The notes beneath the pieces were generated by a model. That model was given only the letters and a program-made list of their open reading frames with translations. It searched no databases and was not told the origin of the DNA. A DNA stretch of 64,000 bases from Emiliania huxleyi CCMP1516 (taxonomy: Eukaryota > Haptophyta > Isochrysidales > Noelaerhabdaceae). A program made the position numbers and the translations under genes. This document shows, in pieces, positions 9,251-19,066 of the stretch (position 1 is its first letter; every line of letters begins with the position of its first letter). The stretch covers positions 438,247 to 502,246 of the forward strand of contig NW_005196379.1 of assembly GCF_000372725.1 (NCBI RefSeq). The letters run 5' to 3'.

Positions 9251-10440
9251 TTCTATGGCGCTGTGCGCTCGTCTGTGAGAGGTTGAGGTGCGAGCCCTGG
9301 AGGCCCTGGGGATGGGGGGAGACTACCCGCGGGCCTAGAAGGCCCGCGCGCAGGGGGGTGGGCTAGGGGTGGGACATTGAGACCGGTCATGAATGAGTGC
9401 GCGACACGCATGTTGCGAGCAGCGTTGTTGATGTTCTGCGCGTCGCCACAGACGGCGGCGCGCGAGAGCTGTTGCGAGTGGTGCTGGGCGAAGCCCCGGG
9501 CGCTGCCGGAGGCTGTGCCGTAGTCGGTGCGGTCGACGGCGCTCGGGCTGCCAACCTCTTTGGCGAAGTTGAAGATGATTCTCTTTGTTGGCGGCGCGAT
9601 ACCGCCCTGGCTTTCGACGAGACAAATCTTGACGATTCCGTTCTTGACATGGAGCGCGTCGTAGTACTGTCCCTTGTGCTCTTTGACCCCGCCTTTGCCG
9701 GTCGCATGGACGAGCGGGCCCTGTGACTTGTGGCCGCGCTCTTTGCACCTAAGAACCTTGAGCAAGGTTTGGTCGAGGGTGCCGCCGAAACCAAATTTGT
9801 GGCCCAGTGACGCACAGCATCCGCCGTGTGCCGCCGAGCCCTGCCCAGCCTGCCTCGTCTTTGTGAGGGCGCAGGCACCTTGACTTCGTAGTGGATGGAC
9901 ATCGCGCTGGGACTGCAGGTCCCCGCCGATCTCACACATGTCGGTGACGTGCCCCTCGTTGAGATGGAAAAGTCGTCTGAGGGTTCGCCTTGTCACCGAG
10001 CACGAGCTTGCCGCACGCTCCCGAGGCGAACTGAGAGACGGCGATGAAGCGTGTCGCCTCCCGATGTTTGACGCCGTCGGGGTCGTCCATCTCAGCATCT
10101 AGCCGCTCGCAGGCGGCGACGCAGCGAAGCCACCGCTCGTGCGACGCAATCTGAGCGAGCGTGCCCTGTTTAGGGACTGGAGAAGTGCTCTGCTCAGAGT
10201 AGAGGTCGGAGACGGGCGGCATCTTGCTAACGAGCGGGAGGCCGGACGGACGGTAGTACCGGCAAGGTTGTAGTTGTTGACCATCCGGAAAGTCGACATG
10301 CTTGGCCCGGGCGCGGTAGACGCCCCAGAGCTTGATGCAGCGGTCACGGATGGAATTGTAGTATTTGTTGAAGTAGACGAGCGGCGGCGGTTGCACGAGG
10401 GGCGGTGCGCCGCCGCCAGCAATGGCCCTGGTAGGCTGGC
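9250..10440 (-). mobile_element. broken remnant of a repeated algal ORF family, probably retroelement-derived
   Basis: Minus-strand protein matches to a multi-copy ORF type I recognise from microalgal genomes: REATRFIAVSQFASGAC, then FGFGGTLDQTL, HATGKGGVKEHKGQYYDALH, VESQGGIAPPTKR, and VDRTDYGT with a C-terminal AQHHSQQLSRAA. Such ORFs are usually linked to reverse-transcriptase-like domains. This copy is clearly broken and lacks the upstream part. Its relation to the RT-like remnant at 14550-15010 is inference from family knowledge. Class (LTR, non-LTR or other) cannot be assigned. Confidence 0.6.
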
Positions 10441-10534
10441 CTGTCACGTAGTGATGGCCAGACGGCGAGGAAGGCGGGTTGTTGCACGAGTATATGGGCC
10501 AAAAGCGTCGAAAATGTCCCAAAAAAGCGTGTCT

Positions 10535-10683
10535 CGAGTTTGTGGCAGCTCCGCAGCCTGCGCGCGCTGCCGGGACGCACCGCTCGCGCGTTCGGCACAC
10601 TCGGTGGACCCCACCGAGTGTGCCGAACCAGCTGGAGTGAGTAGGCTCGATGCCGCGCTCGCTGTGGAGCTGCCACAAACTCG
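10535..10683. repeat. nested palindromes, 18-bp outer and 17-bp inner arms
   Basis: Outer inverted repeat: cgagtttgtggcagctcc at 10535-10552 pairs with 10666-10683. Centred inside it is a perfect palindrome, ttcggcacactcggtgg (10591-10607), pairing with 10611-10627 over a 3-nt loop. The 149-bp unit could form a large cruciform and resembles a small MITE-like element. I see no clear target-site duplication. Confidence 0.8.
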
Positions 10684-11214
10684 CCGCCGAGCGTGCCACC
10701 GACGGCGTCCTGGCGGAGGTGGTGGAGTTTGAGACCTGAGGCTGCGGAGGTGACGCCTGAGGTACCGGCCCGTGCACAGCGACTCAGCCGGCGACCGCAA
10801 CGGGCTCAGACGAGACTTGTCGACGCGTTCCGGCTCAGCTTCACCGTGGTCCTCGGGCGTCTGTCGACGTCAGGACCACCCATACAGCTCGCGGGTTTGA
10901 GGTCGCAAGAGCCAAGATGGTGGCGTTTGGACATCCCAACCATCACACAAGACAGCCTGTAGGTGATGGCGGGACGGCGCAGTGTTTGTGGCACTCGGCA
11001 GTAGGCACCCGCGGCACGGCCCCGCTATCGGCTCTCGCGGGCTGCGGAACCGGACCCAGAAGGGGACGGTCCGGGCGAGTGTGGCAGCTCCTGCGCTAGT
11101 ATGGGCACCCTCTATCATAGCACTACTGATCCTGGTCATTAGAGCTGCCAGGGATAGCGTCAGGAGCCGGTAGGAGTCAAAACCCCTCATATTTGAGACA
11201 TCGTGGCCCATAAG
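10684..11214. other. gene-free stretch
   Basis: Only short GC-driven open frames on both strands; none has recognisable content. No repeat partner elsewhere in the window was noticed. Confidence 0.4.
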
Positions 11215-11600
11215 GTGGTCAATTGTTCAGCAGGGCACGGCACGGTCAGCAGCGCCGACAGGCTGTCGCAAGGCGTGATAGCATGGTCGCAAAGAAATAA
11301 ATAAACGAATAAAACGGTCATCTCTACTGTGAGATGGGTAAAAAGGAACAGGTCCCCGCCCTTGCGATCTTTGTGCAGGGTTCTTTGTGGGTGTGGTCGG
11401 CGACTAGCCGGGGTCGCAAAGACCAAAGTCGCAAAATACTAGCGAAATTCTCATGAAAACAAGTAGAAAATCGCGCAAAAAAGAAAAATCGGGGAAAAAT
11501 CGGCGCCTGCGGCGGGCCATGGGACCCCATCTCCCCCCCGCATGGGTACCCCCTAGGGGCCCCGCCTCCCCCCAGAGGGCGTGCCAGCTGCCAGAGCCGC
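11215..11600 (+). repeat. dispersed repeat module B, copy 1 (with insertion)
   Basis: Shares gcgccgacaggctgtcgcaa, catgaaaacaagta and ggcgcctgcggcgggccat with 45314-45500. Relative to that copy it carries an extra segment (about 11293-11430) containing ctactgtgagatgggtaaaa, itself repeated at 14156-14183. So repeats are inserted into repeats here. Confidence 0.7.
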
Positions 11601-12156
11601 GCGAGCGCGTCTCGGTCTGCGCGTGCCCCATACACGGCTCCAAAAAAGCAAAAGCAATGGCGTGGGCGTGCGGCCGGAGAGGAGACAGACTGCTCGTAAT
11701 CACAACAAAACACATCAACGTCGGCGCAACGGGCAGGGCAAACAAATTCTGCGCTTTCAGGAAAGTGGGATGGAGAGGCCACCCAGACCCGCGACCCGGC
11801 ACGCTCTCGCGGCTCGGCTCCCCCCTCCGAGAGTGCAGAGAGTCTCCCGGACCCCTGGCCGGACCCTTTACCGTAGTACTAGTCGCGGCGAGCGCCCCGC
11901 GCGCCGCGCGTCTCTGGCCCTCACGCGCGCGGGCGCGGGCGTGCGGCTGGCTGCCTGGCTCGCCGCGCAGAGAGCCGTGCATGTAGAGGGGGGGCGGCGC
12001 CGGATAGCAGACGCAGCGCGCACGCACGCGCGGCGTCTGGCGGGCTCACTGCGCCTTGGAGCCGTCCTCGAACTTGCGCGGCGTCTGGAGCGAGAAGAGG
12101 CAGCAGAAGCCCGAGATGAAGATGGTGAAGAGGAGCGCGAAGACGAGCAGCCCCGA
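11601..12156. other. gene-free stretch between repeat modules
   Basis: Long open frames exist on both strands but have Arg/Ala/Pro-rich shadow-like composition and no recognised domain. No feature supported. Confidence 0.4.
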
Positions 12157-12677
12157 CCTGATCGATCGTACTGACCGCGGACAGATCACTCCAGACAGCA
12201 GACAGGCCGACGTCTGCACGCGGCCGGCCGGGCGAGAGGCTTGACACGATCCGACCCTGCGACCCTGACGCTGCTGCTCTAGCTATCAGACATGCATTGC
12301 TGACTGCTGCCACAATGTGCGACCGGTGCTCACCCACTTGGCGGCCTCCCGGTCAGTGGTGAGGCGCAGTTCAGAGCTGTCGATGGCGCGATGCTGCACT
12401 GGTCCCACATTGGTGACACGAGACCACCACGTTTGCCGGTCCAAGAGAGAGGCACCGGCGCTGTCGTGAGAAGGTGCATGGTCCCTCTTGACTGCCCATG
12501 CGCGCGAGGCTGTGTAGTAGGCATAGCCTCGAGAGTGCCAGCAGCCAATCCGAGGCAGTTTGTGACGCGCATTGCGTCAGAAGCGTGCACGCGCTGGATG
12601 GAAGGACACCTTCCTACTGGCCGTACGATCAGGTCGTCACTGAATGCTAGATACTAAGGCCGCGAGCTATGCAGGTC
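12157..12677 (+). repeat. dispersed repeat module A, copy 1
   Basis: About 520 bp closely matching 44806-45313 (by eye well over 90% identical, small indels). Shared landmarks: gtactgaccgc, ctagctatcag, ctggtcccacattggtgaca and atactaaggccgcgagctat. Part of the minus strand stays open in both copies (PLSWTGK-GGLVSPMWDQC), so it may derive from a coding mobile element, but I do not recognise the protein. Modules A and B are adjacent as A-B at 45 kb and occur as B ... A here. Confidence 0.8.
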
Positions 12678-13079
12678 ATATACTCGTGCAACAACCCAGG
12701 CGGGCGACGAAAGCACGCGTCGGCGACGTCGGCGTGCCCTCCGATGTTTGAGCCACCTTTCGCCAGAGCAGGCGCACATCGCTTCCAGGGAGGGGGGCGC
12801 CCTTCTCTCCACACCACATGCTAGGGGGGGGGTCCGACCCCCCCCAGCACCTTCACCACATGCTAGGGGGGGGGGTCCCCAGAGGCTTCACCACATGCTA
12901 GGGGGGGGGGGGGGTCCGGAGACTCGTGGTCAAATAAATAAGAAGTAATATATCTTTACTTCCAAAACCCGGACGTGCCTCCACCGGCACGCCGCTTCCG
13001 ACAGGGTGATGGAAGGTTCGACGCACCCCCGGACTGGGCAGAGAGATCCCAGGGCATCTGGCCTGGGCTGTCCACCCCG

Positions 13080-13145
13080 CCCCCACTTGCCCTGACTACA
13101 CAGGATAGCGTGCCCCGACAAACGGCGACACATAGCGGGGGACAC
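13080..13145 (+). repeat. dispersed repeat shared with 34850-34915
   Basis: The stretch with cttgccctgactacacagga and tagcgtgccccgacaaacgg matches 34850-34915 (cctgccctgcttacacagga, tagcatgccccgagaacggc). Both are followed by G-rich sequence. Source element unknown. Confidence 0.6.
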
Positions 13146-13282
13146 TGCGCCGGGGGGTATGCCTAACTTTGGTGCTTTGTGTGGGTCGCGTTCCCATGGT
13201 AGCTGTGTGGCTGAAGCCCTCGTGCCGCTGGCTTGCCCCTTCCACCTTCCAGCGGCTGGCCCCTCGAGACTGTCGGTGCTTG

Positions 13283-13437
13283 GCGGGAGGAGGGGGAGAG
13301 GGAGGCCCGGTGGGAGGAGAGGGAGAGGGAGGCCCGGTGGGAGGGGAGGGAGAGGGAGGCCGTCTTGGGCTCTTCTCCTCCCCCCTCCCTGGGCTCTTCT
13401 CCTCTCCCCACCCTGGGCTCTTCTCCCCTCCTCCCTG
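13283..13437 (+). repeat. mirror-like purine/pyrimidine minisatellite
   Basis: Three ~28-33-bp purine-rich units (gggagagggaggcccggtgg) are followed by three ~27-bp pyrimidine-rich units (tgggctcttctcctc). The order could allow hairpin or triplex DNA. Open frames through it are simple Gly/Arg/Pro repeats and not supported as genes. Confidence 0.65.
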
Positions 13438-14549
13438 GTACTCTCGGCCTGATTACCGGAGCGACTGCCAGAGCAGACGCTGGGGGGACACTCGCGCCCG
13501 GAGGCGGTACGCACGACCCGGAGGCGTGGGGATGGGTGGGGGCCGCGCCGCCGCCGCCGTGCCGCCTTCTCCCGCTTTGACCTCCCCCAGCTGCTTCTCC
13601 TCAAATCAACCTGTGAGCTTGCGAGGCGGCGGGGGTGGGAGTGCTCTCGGGCGGCGTGTGCGAGCGCGCGCGGCGCGAGATCTTTTTCGCGAGGGCACGG
13701 TGGGTCGGGTGAGTATCTCGCGCGCTCGCACTATTTCACGTATATCAAGCACTGCCTTTGATGCCTTTGCAAGAACCGCCAGCGGCGGTGGTCGAACCGG
13801 TTCGCGGTTCGAGCCGGGACCTTTTGGCTCCCGGTTCGGAACTCGCTTGGAGGGTTGCTTCGCTCTCGCGGAGCGAGCGCGGGCGCGTGGGTGCGTGTGC
13901 GCGTGCGCTGCTGCAAGGCGAGGCGAGGCGAGGCGCGGGGCGGCGCGGCGCGGCGAGGCGGGCGGCGGCGGCGCGCGGTCGTTCTTTTTGCCCGGGTGAG
14001 GCGTGGCTTGCGCGCCGCGCGGTGATGACGCAGCACGCTGAAAAGTCCTTGGTGAGCCACCGCGGTGGCGGCGAGCCAAAGCAAGCCACCTGCCGCATGA
14101 CGGTTGACCGACGGCGTCTCGGGTCACGTGGTCAAATAAATTAAAACGCACACCTCTACTGTGAGATGGGTAAAAAGGAACAGGTGTGGTCAGGGCCCTC
14201 CGGGCCCTTGATTTTACACTCATTTCGCAGCATTTTTCGAAGAAACTTATCCGTTGGAGTTACATGAGCCTTGAGACTGGTCAGATTCTCCAAGATATTT
14301 TGGACTTTCAGCCACGATTTCACATTTTTTGGGGGCAAAATCGGCTTTTTTTGGCGGCTATTCTTAGCCCCCGAACTGCTGGGGGGTGCCCCCCACATGT
14401 TAGGGGGGGGGTCCGCCCCCCCCCCACAGAGGCTTCCCCACATGCTAGGGGGGGGGTCCCGCCCCCCCCAGAGGCTTCACCACATGCTGGGGGGGGGGGG
14501 GTGTGGAGAGAAGGGCGCCCCCCTCCCTGGAAGCGATGTGCGCCTGCTC

Positions 14550-15010
14550 CCACCGAGAGCTGCACCTCTTCCCAGGCGCGGTCGAGCTCCTCTGGGCGTG
14601 CCGTTTGCCCTGGCGAGGATCTCGAAGGAGGTGCGCAGGCACCACCGTGTTGAGGACGGGCACGATGACGTCGGGCAGGTGAGTCCGCATCCAATAGTAC
14701 GGGGTGCCGTTGCGCGAGCGCAGCAGCTTGTAGAAGAGCTGCGAGACGTCCGGGTCTTTGTCGGTGTCACGCAGTTGGTCGACCTCGTCGAGTACCTTGA
14801 ACCTGCCGGCGAACGTCTTGAACAGCTGGTTCCGCTCGTACAAGGCGTCGGTGTCGGTGTCGGGCGCGACAAAGGTGCCGACGACTTTGACACCTTGGAG
14901 CTCGCCCTCCTGCTGCTCGAGGATTGCAGCTGGGATGCCGTCGACGACATCCGCCGGGCAGATGGCCTTGATCTTGGCGTCGTTCACATAAACGCATTTA
15001 GCCCCGTTCA
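14550..15010 (-). mobile_element. reverse-transcriptase-like remnant
   Basis: Minus-strand translation shows a stretch resembling the thumb/connection end of RTs in repeated algal ORFs: VKVVGTFVAPDTDTDAL, then LFYKLLRSRNGTPYYWMRTH. Only this part is present; the catalytic core is not. It directly abuts the right inverted repeat of the 12766-14549 unit. Treated as a broken fossil; assignment rests on remembered family pattern and is moderate. Confidence 0.45.
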
Positions 15011-15505
15011 CGCGCACGAGCTTCTTGAGCCACCCCACCCACCTCTCGGTCCGGCTGAGGCTTGGACCCACCCACCCTCCCTCCACCCCATGGCCTGGCT
15101 GATTATGAGGCGAGGAACCCACACACCGACCGACCGACCCCCCACGGCCCCCGCACCCCACCCAACCAACCACCCCAGCCAGGGGGAGACACAAACAAGC
15201 AACCGCACCCAGCCTCGCGCGACGACGACTAACTAAGACAGAGACACGTGCACGGAAAGCAGACAGACGTGACCCACAAGCGACAAACAAAACAGAGCGC
15301 GAGCCGCCATCTTGGACTTCTTTCTTCCATTTGCAATAAGAGAGAGCCACATACACTGAATAAGTGCGTAAGAGCCACCTACTACACTCTACACTACTGA
15401 ATAGCTTCGGCAGGCACGTGTCCTATGTAACGGCCACGTGCGAATTGACCAGGCTGCGACGCGGCTGGCTCGTGCGTCCCCGAACCCAAGCCTTACCGCA
15501 CAAAC
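15011..15505. other. intergenic region upstream of the haloperoxidase gene
   Basis: Contains a Pro/Thr-type low-complexity CA/CC-rich stretch (15118-15240) and nothing else I can name. The promoter of the downstream gene should lie here; no clear TATA box. Confidence 0.4.
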
Positions 15506-17332
15506 ATGGCCCTCATCGCCCTCTCCCTGGCGGCGGTGCTCGTCTCTGCCGCGCCCAAGTACACGCACGAGTCCATCCGACGCGAGCTCCAAGGTGGCGA
15601 TGACCCTCCCTCCCTTCCGCACCCTCTGCAACCCGGCGCGGCACTCGAGACTAAACACTCTTCCCGATCTCAGGTGGTGGCGGAGGAGGAGGGGGAGGTG
15701 GTGGTGGTGGTGGAGGAGGCGGAGGAGGCGGAGGAGGCGGGGGAGGCGGAGGAGGCGGAGGAGGCGGCGGAGGAGGCGGCGGAGGAGGCGGCGGAAATGG
15801 AGGCGGAGGTGGGGGAGGCGGAGGCGGAGGTGGCGGAGGAGGTGGTGGAGGTGGAGGCGGTGACGCCTCGGATCGCTACGTCGGTTGTGGCCGACTTGGC
15901 CGCTGCGATGAGCCCGCTGGGTGGGTGAGCCCGACCGAGCAGCACGAGGTGCGCTGCTGCTCTGACTCGTTCATCGGCGGCTGGAGCCAGCGCAGAGACA
16001 GCTGCCCGTGGACAGAGTCCAACGCGCCCGAGATGGGTGGCTGCCACGAGGACAAGACGTTTGACGAGGCCGAGACCATCTGCGCCGATGCCAACGCCCG
16101 CCTTTGCACAGCCGCCGAGATGCAGGCTGACTGCATCCGCAGCACTGGCTGCGGCCACGACTCAGAGTTGATCTGGGCCGGTGATGGAGGCGAGCCAGCG
16201 GCTCCTCCAGCGGCTCCTCCTCCAGCCCTGCAAGCCCCATTCCGCTTCCAAAAGTACAATGGGCCCGCCGTCTCGTTCCCTCTGTCTGCAGCCGGCGCAG
16301 CGACGCTGAACACGACGGACGCCGAATCGCCGGTCCTCTCGTCCGAGTCGCTCGTCGAGTTTCCTCCCGACTGGGCGCCGGCGGCGACCCACGCGGACGA
16401 CGCCGACCCGTCGGCCTTTTGGGTCGAGTTTGAGGATGTTGTCGACGTTCAGCTCTTGCGGCGCGCCAACCCCCTTCGGCCCGCCAGCGAGTTCGCGTCG
16501 CTGCCAGAGATCATGCTCGGCTACACCATGACGGACGGCGCCGAAGCGGTGCACTCCGAGTTCCCCAACACGTGGCCGTCGGAGCTGGTCAAGCACCTCC
16601 TCTCACGCGGCACACGCATGGACCCGCAGATCGTCCCCCAGCGATCGGCGACCGACTTTGTCAATACTGACGTGCGCGCCGTAGGGCGGCCTTGACCCAG
16701 CTGTGCTAGCACTTGGAGTGTCCTGCGCCCCCGTGGCGCGCCCGTCGCCCCGCGCCTGGCGCACAACCTCGCGGCGGGCTTATCGCCACACTCAAACACG
16801 CGCGCAGGTGCTGCTCTCGCGCATGGCCGGCTGGGCCGTCTCTGAGGTCTCGCCCACAGCCTTTGCCTGCAAGTGGGGCAATGGCCGCGCTCGACCGGAG
16901 GAGGTTGCCTGGGCGGTGTCCCAGGGCACCCTGCCAGGAGTGCCAGCCTCGATCCGCGCCAAGATCACAAATATGACCTTGGTGTCGGCCACCGACTTCA
17001 CTGCGTACCCCGAGGGGTCGCCGCGGCACCCCTCATACCCAGCAATGCACTCCGCCGCCTCCTCCGCCGCCCTCTGGGTCGCCGTCATGATGGACCTGTC
17101 GCGGGCGCAGCTGGCTGACGCCCGTCGCCTCGACTGGGCCGTCTCCCGCTTCCGGACGCTGGCAGGCGTGCACTACGACTCGGACAACCGGGTCGGTCTG
17201 TCCATTGGCCAGGAGGTGATTGCGCGTCGCCTGCCCGACTTCCTCGCTCAGTTTGGGGCCGACCGTGACGCGGTGCGTCGCAAGATTGAGCAGGTGCGCA
17301 CCGACTGGTCGACGTACACTGGTTTCGAGTGA
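15506..17332 (+). CDS. secreted vanadium-dependent haloperoxidase with Gly-rich linker and Cys-rich domain
   Basis: Three-exon model with clean phases: 15506-15593, 15674-16671, 16808-17332; introns of 80 and 136 nt, both GT-AG; 536 aa. Exon 1 is a signal peptide (MALIALSLAAVLVSAA). Exon 2 opens with a ~65-residue poly-Gly stretch, then a Cys-rich module (YVGCGRLGRCDEP, VRCCSDSF, ARLCTAAEMQADC, GTGC-like STGCGHDSELIW) common in algal secreted proteins. The rest is a PAP2/haloperoxidase helical domain: K384 and R391 in CKWGNGRARP, H443 in HPSYPAMH, and R478 six residues before H484 in RFRTLAGVHYDSDN. These match the vanadate-binding Lys, two Arg and two His. The usual Ser-Gly of PSGH is Ala-Met here. 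Likely oxidises halides with H2O2 outside the cell; halide preference unknown. Confidence 0.85.
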
Positions 17333-17829
17333 GCGCTTCCCGTCGCCCAGAGCACCAACGAACGGATCGACAGGGACACGGGCTTGGTGGGGAATGGCAG
17401 AGGCGAGGGTTGGACACGGGGGAACGGCCGGCTGCTGTGGAGTGTGGGCTGACGACATGGCTTGGCCCGCGCGACTTGAGTAAAAGCGGCGAGAGAGCCC
17501 CCGGCCCGCCACGCGCCACGCCCCGCACGCGAAAATGGAGATGTGGCTGGATAGTGACATCTTGCTTACGAAATAGTTCGAATGCTTTGTGTGCAGGGAC
17601 GGGTCATATTCGTTGTTTATAGATCTGTTTGGCGCAGTGCGCTACACAGTATATAAGGGGACCCGCACACATTCGCGATTCGGTTCGCGTTGCCTGTGCG
17701 GATGGAGGCGGCGCGCCCACCGCGACACACGAACGAGACAAGATACGCGCCATGGCGAGAACAGTTCTCCACATCGATTCGCAAGCCTCATCACCTCATC
17801 GAGCCTGTTTCCCTCGAGTCTACTCGTGC
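17333..17829. other. intergenic region, convergent genes
   Basis: No gene supported. A TATA-like tatataag occurs at 17650-17657 on the plus strand, but no credible plus-strand gene follows before 19067, so I do not call a promoter. Confidence 0.4.
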
Positions 17830-18552
17830 CTAGCACACGGCCGCTAGTACCTCTCGATGCGCGAGGATGCCCAAGATGTGGCAAGCACTGAGGATCGGGT
17901 TGTGGGGAATGCCCTTTAGCGGCCCGAAGCTCGGCAGCCAGATCGCGAGGCTTGCGCCGAGGAGAAGGCAGACTCGAAAGCTCGCGATGGGTGGCGTGCT
18001 GGACAGCAGCCCGCATGCCCCGACGACGACGGCAACAATGTCCACCTTCATGAACCGCTCAGCCCACTGCTCGTGCCCGTAGCTGTGCGCGCCGTGATAG
18101 ACCATTGTCGTGAGTAGCACCAAGACTGAGACCGTGCGCATGCGTAGCGCGCACTCAGCGGCGCATTGGCACCACCAGTACGTGAGGAAAAGACCGCCGA
18201 GGGTGCCCGTCAGCAGATTCAGAAGGTGCCGGGGCACTGAGAGCTGGGGGGTGATGGAAGCGGATGAGTTCGACGCCTTTGACTTGGTGGCGAGCACACT
18301 GGAAGGGTTGTCGCCGTGTGCGGCGATCATCATTAGCGCGGTGAAGCCATCGTCCGCCTGGCAGTTGATCTCAGCACCGTGCTGCAGCATTGCTTTGACC
18401 GCCGATGGGAGCGCCGCGGAGTTAAGGACGCAGCCGGACAACCATCGTTTCAGAAGTTCCGCCCAGTGGTTATTGGTGGCGACGATCACTAGCGCCGTGT
18501 AGCCGTGGCCCAGTGCTACCACTCGCGATGCAGCCTCATGATGGCTAGACAT
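17830..18552 (-). CDS. ankyrin-repeat protein with C-terminal membrane domain
   Basis: Single-exon ORF of 240 aa. Residues ~10-90 contain two degenerate ankyrin repeats (GYTALVIVATNNHWAELLK, then AVKAMLQHGAEINCQADDGF and TALMMIAAHGDN). From ~110 there are about five hydrophobic helices (LLNLLTGTLGGLFLTYWW, VSVLVLLTTMVYHGAHSYG, VDIVAVVVGACGLL, VCLLLGASLAIWL). Histidines beside the second helix (YHGAHSYGH) recall membrane families with metal-binding His, but I cannot name one. Ankyrin repeats normally bind protein partners. Probably an integral membrane protein of unknown role. Confidence 0.65.
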   Translation of the reverse strand: MSSHHEAASRVVALGHGYTALVIVATNNHWAELLKRWLSGCVLNSAALPSAVKAMLQHGAEINCQADDGFTALMMIAAHGDNPSSVLATKSKASNSSASITPQLSVPRHLLNLLTGTLGGLFLTYWWCQCAAECALRMRTVSVLVLLTTMVYHGAHSYGHEQWAERFMKVDIVAVVVGACGLLSSTPPIASFRVCLLLGASLAIWLPSFGPLKGIPHNPILSACHILGILAHREVLAAVC

Positions 18553-19066
18553 CGGTAGTAGCCCAGCGGTCTCTGTCTTATCGGCGACGGCGGGCGCTCA
18601 CAGAGCGCGGAGAATAAAAAGCCAGCGATTTAGTAGTGGTGCGCGCCACGAGTCTGCTGTGAGAGCATGGAGAGGTGTCGATTTTATTAATAATATTCCT
18701 GCCTGAGGTAATGGCCGCGCAAGACGGTTGCTGCGCAAAGTGATCAGTTCTAATGAATGTACCGGGGCCCAACGGATGATGAATCCGGGGCACCCTCCGC
18801 TCGAATCCCTGGCCGGGGGTTCGAGGTGGCCCCCACCCTGGGGCCTTACATCAAAGGGACTGCTGCAGAAGACGCCCAATCTTGCACAAGTGCAAGAACC
18901 ATACCCACCCGAGGCGCCGCCACGCTGGCAACCACCATCGCGTCACGAGGCAGTCGATCTCCGCCGCGGCTGAAGATCTGGAAAAGAAAAAAGGCCGCTT
19001 TGCGTTTGTTTCATAACATCTCGAAGGCTAAAGAAAGAAAAAAGAATCCGACAATGCGGCGCGGTC
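18553..19066. other. divergent intergenic region
   Basis: No gene seen. Contains an A+T-rich patch (ttttattaataatattcctg, about 18681-18700) unusual for this GC-rich window and a candidate promoter area between two divergent genes. Confidence 0.4.

Larger units (their letters stand above)
12766..14549. mobile_element. 1.8-kb unit bounded by perfect 49-bp inverted repeats
   Basis: The 49 bp at 12766-12814 (starting gagcaggcgcacatcgcttc) are the exact reverse complement of 14501-14549. Just inside each end are several same-direction copies of an accacatgctaggggggg unit with G/C-run palindromes (12812-12914 and 14390-14500). A gtggtcaaataaat motif lies near both ends (about 12927 and 14129). 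The interior has a purine/pyrimidine minisatellite (13283-13437) and no recognisable gene. It looks like a non-autonomous inverted-repeat element or a composite of repeats. Confidence 0.65.

Noticed and set aside
12766-14549. CRISPR-like array from the repeated accacatgctaggggggg units
   Set aside because: Few, irregular units without equal spacers, in a eukaryotic genome.
17650-17657. TATA box
   Set aside because: No plausible plus-strand gene follows, and TATA boxes are not evident upstream of the clear genes here.
18800-18840. tRNA-like ggttcgagg / tcgaatccc motifs
   Set aside because: No cloverleaf with anticodon and acceptor stem could be drawn.
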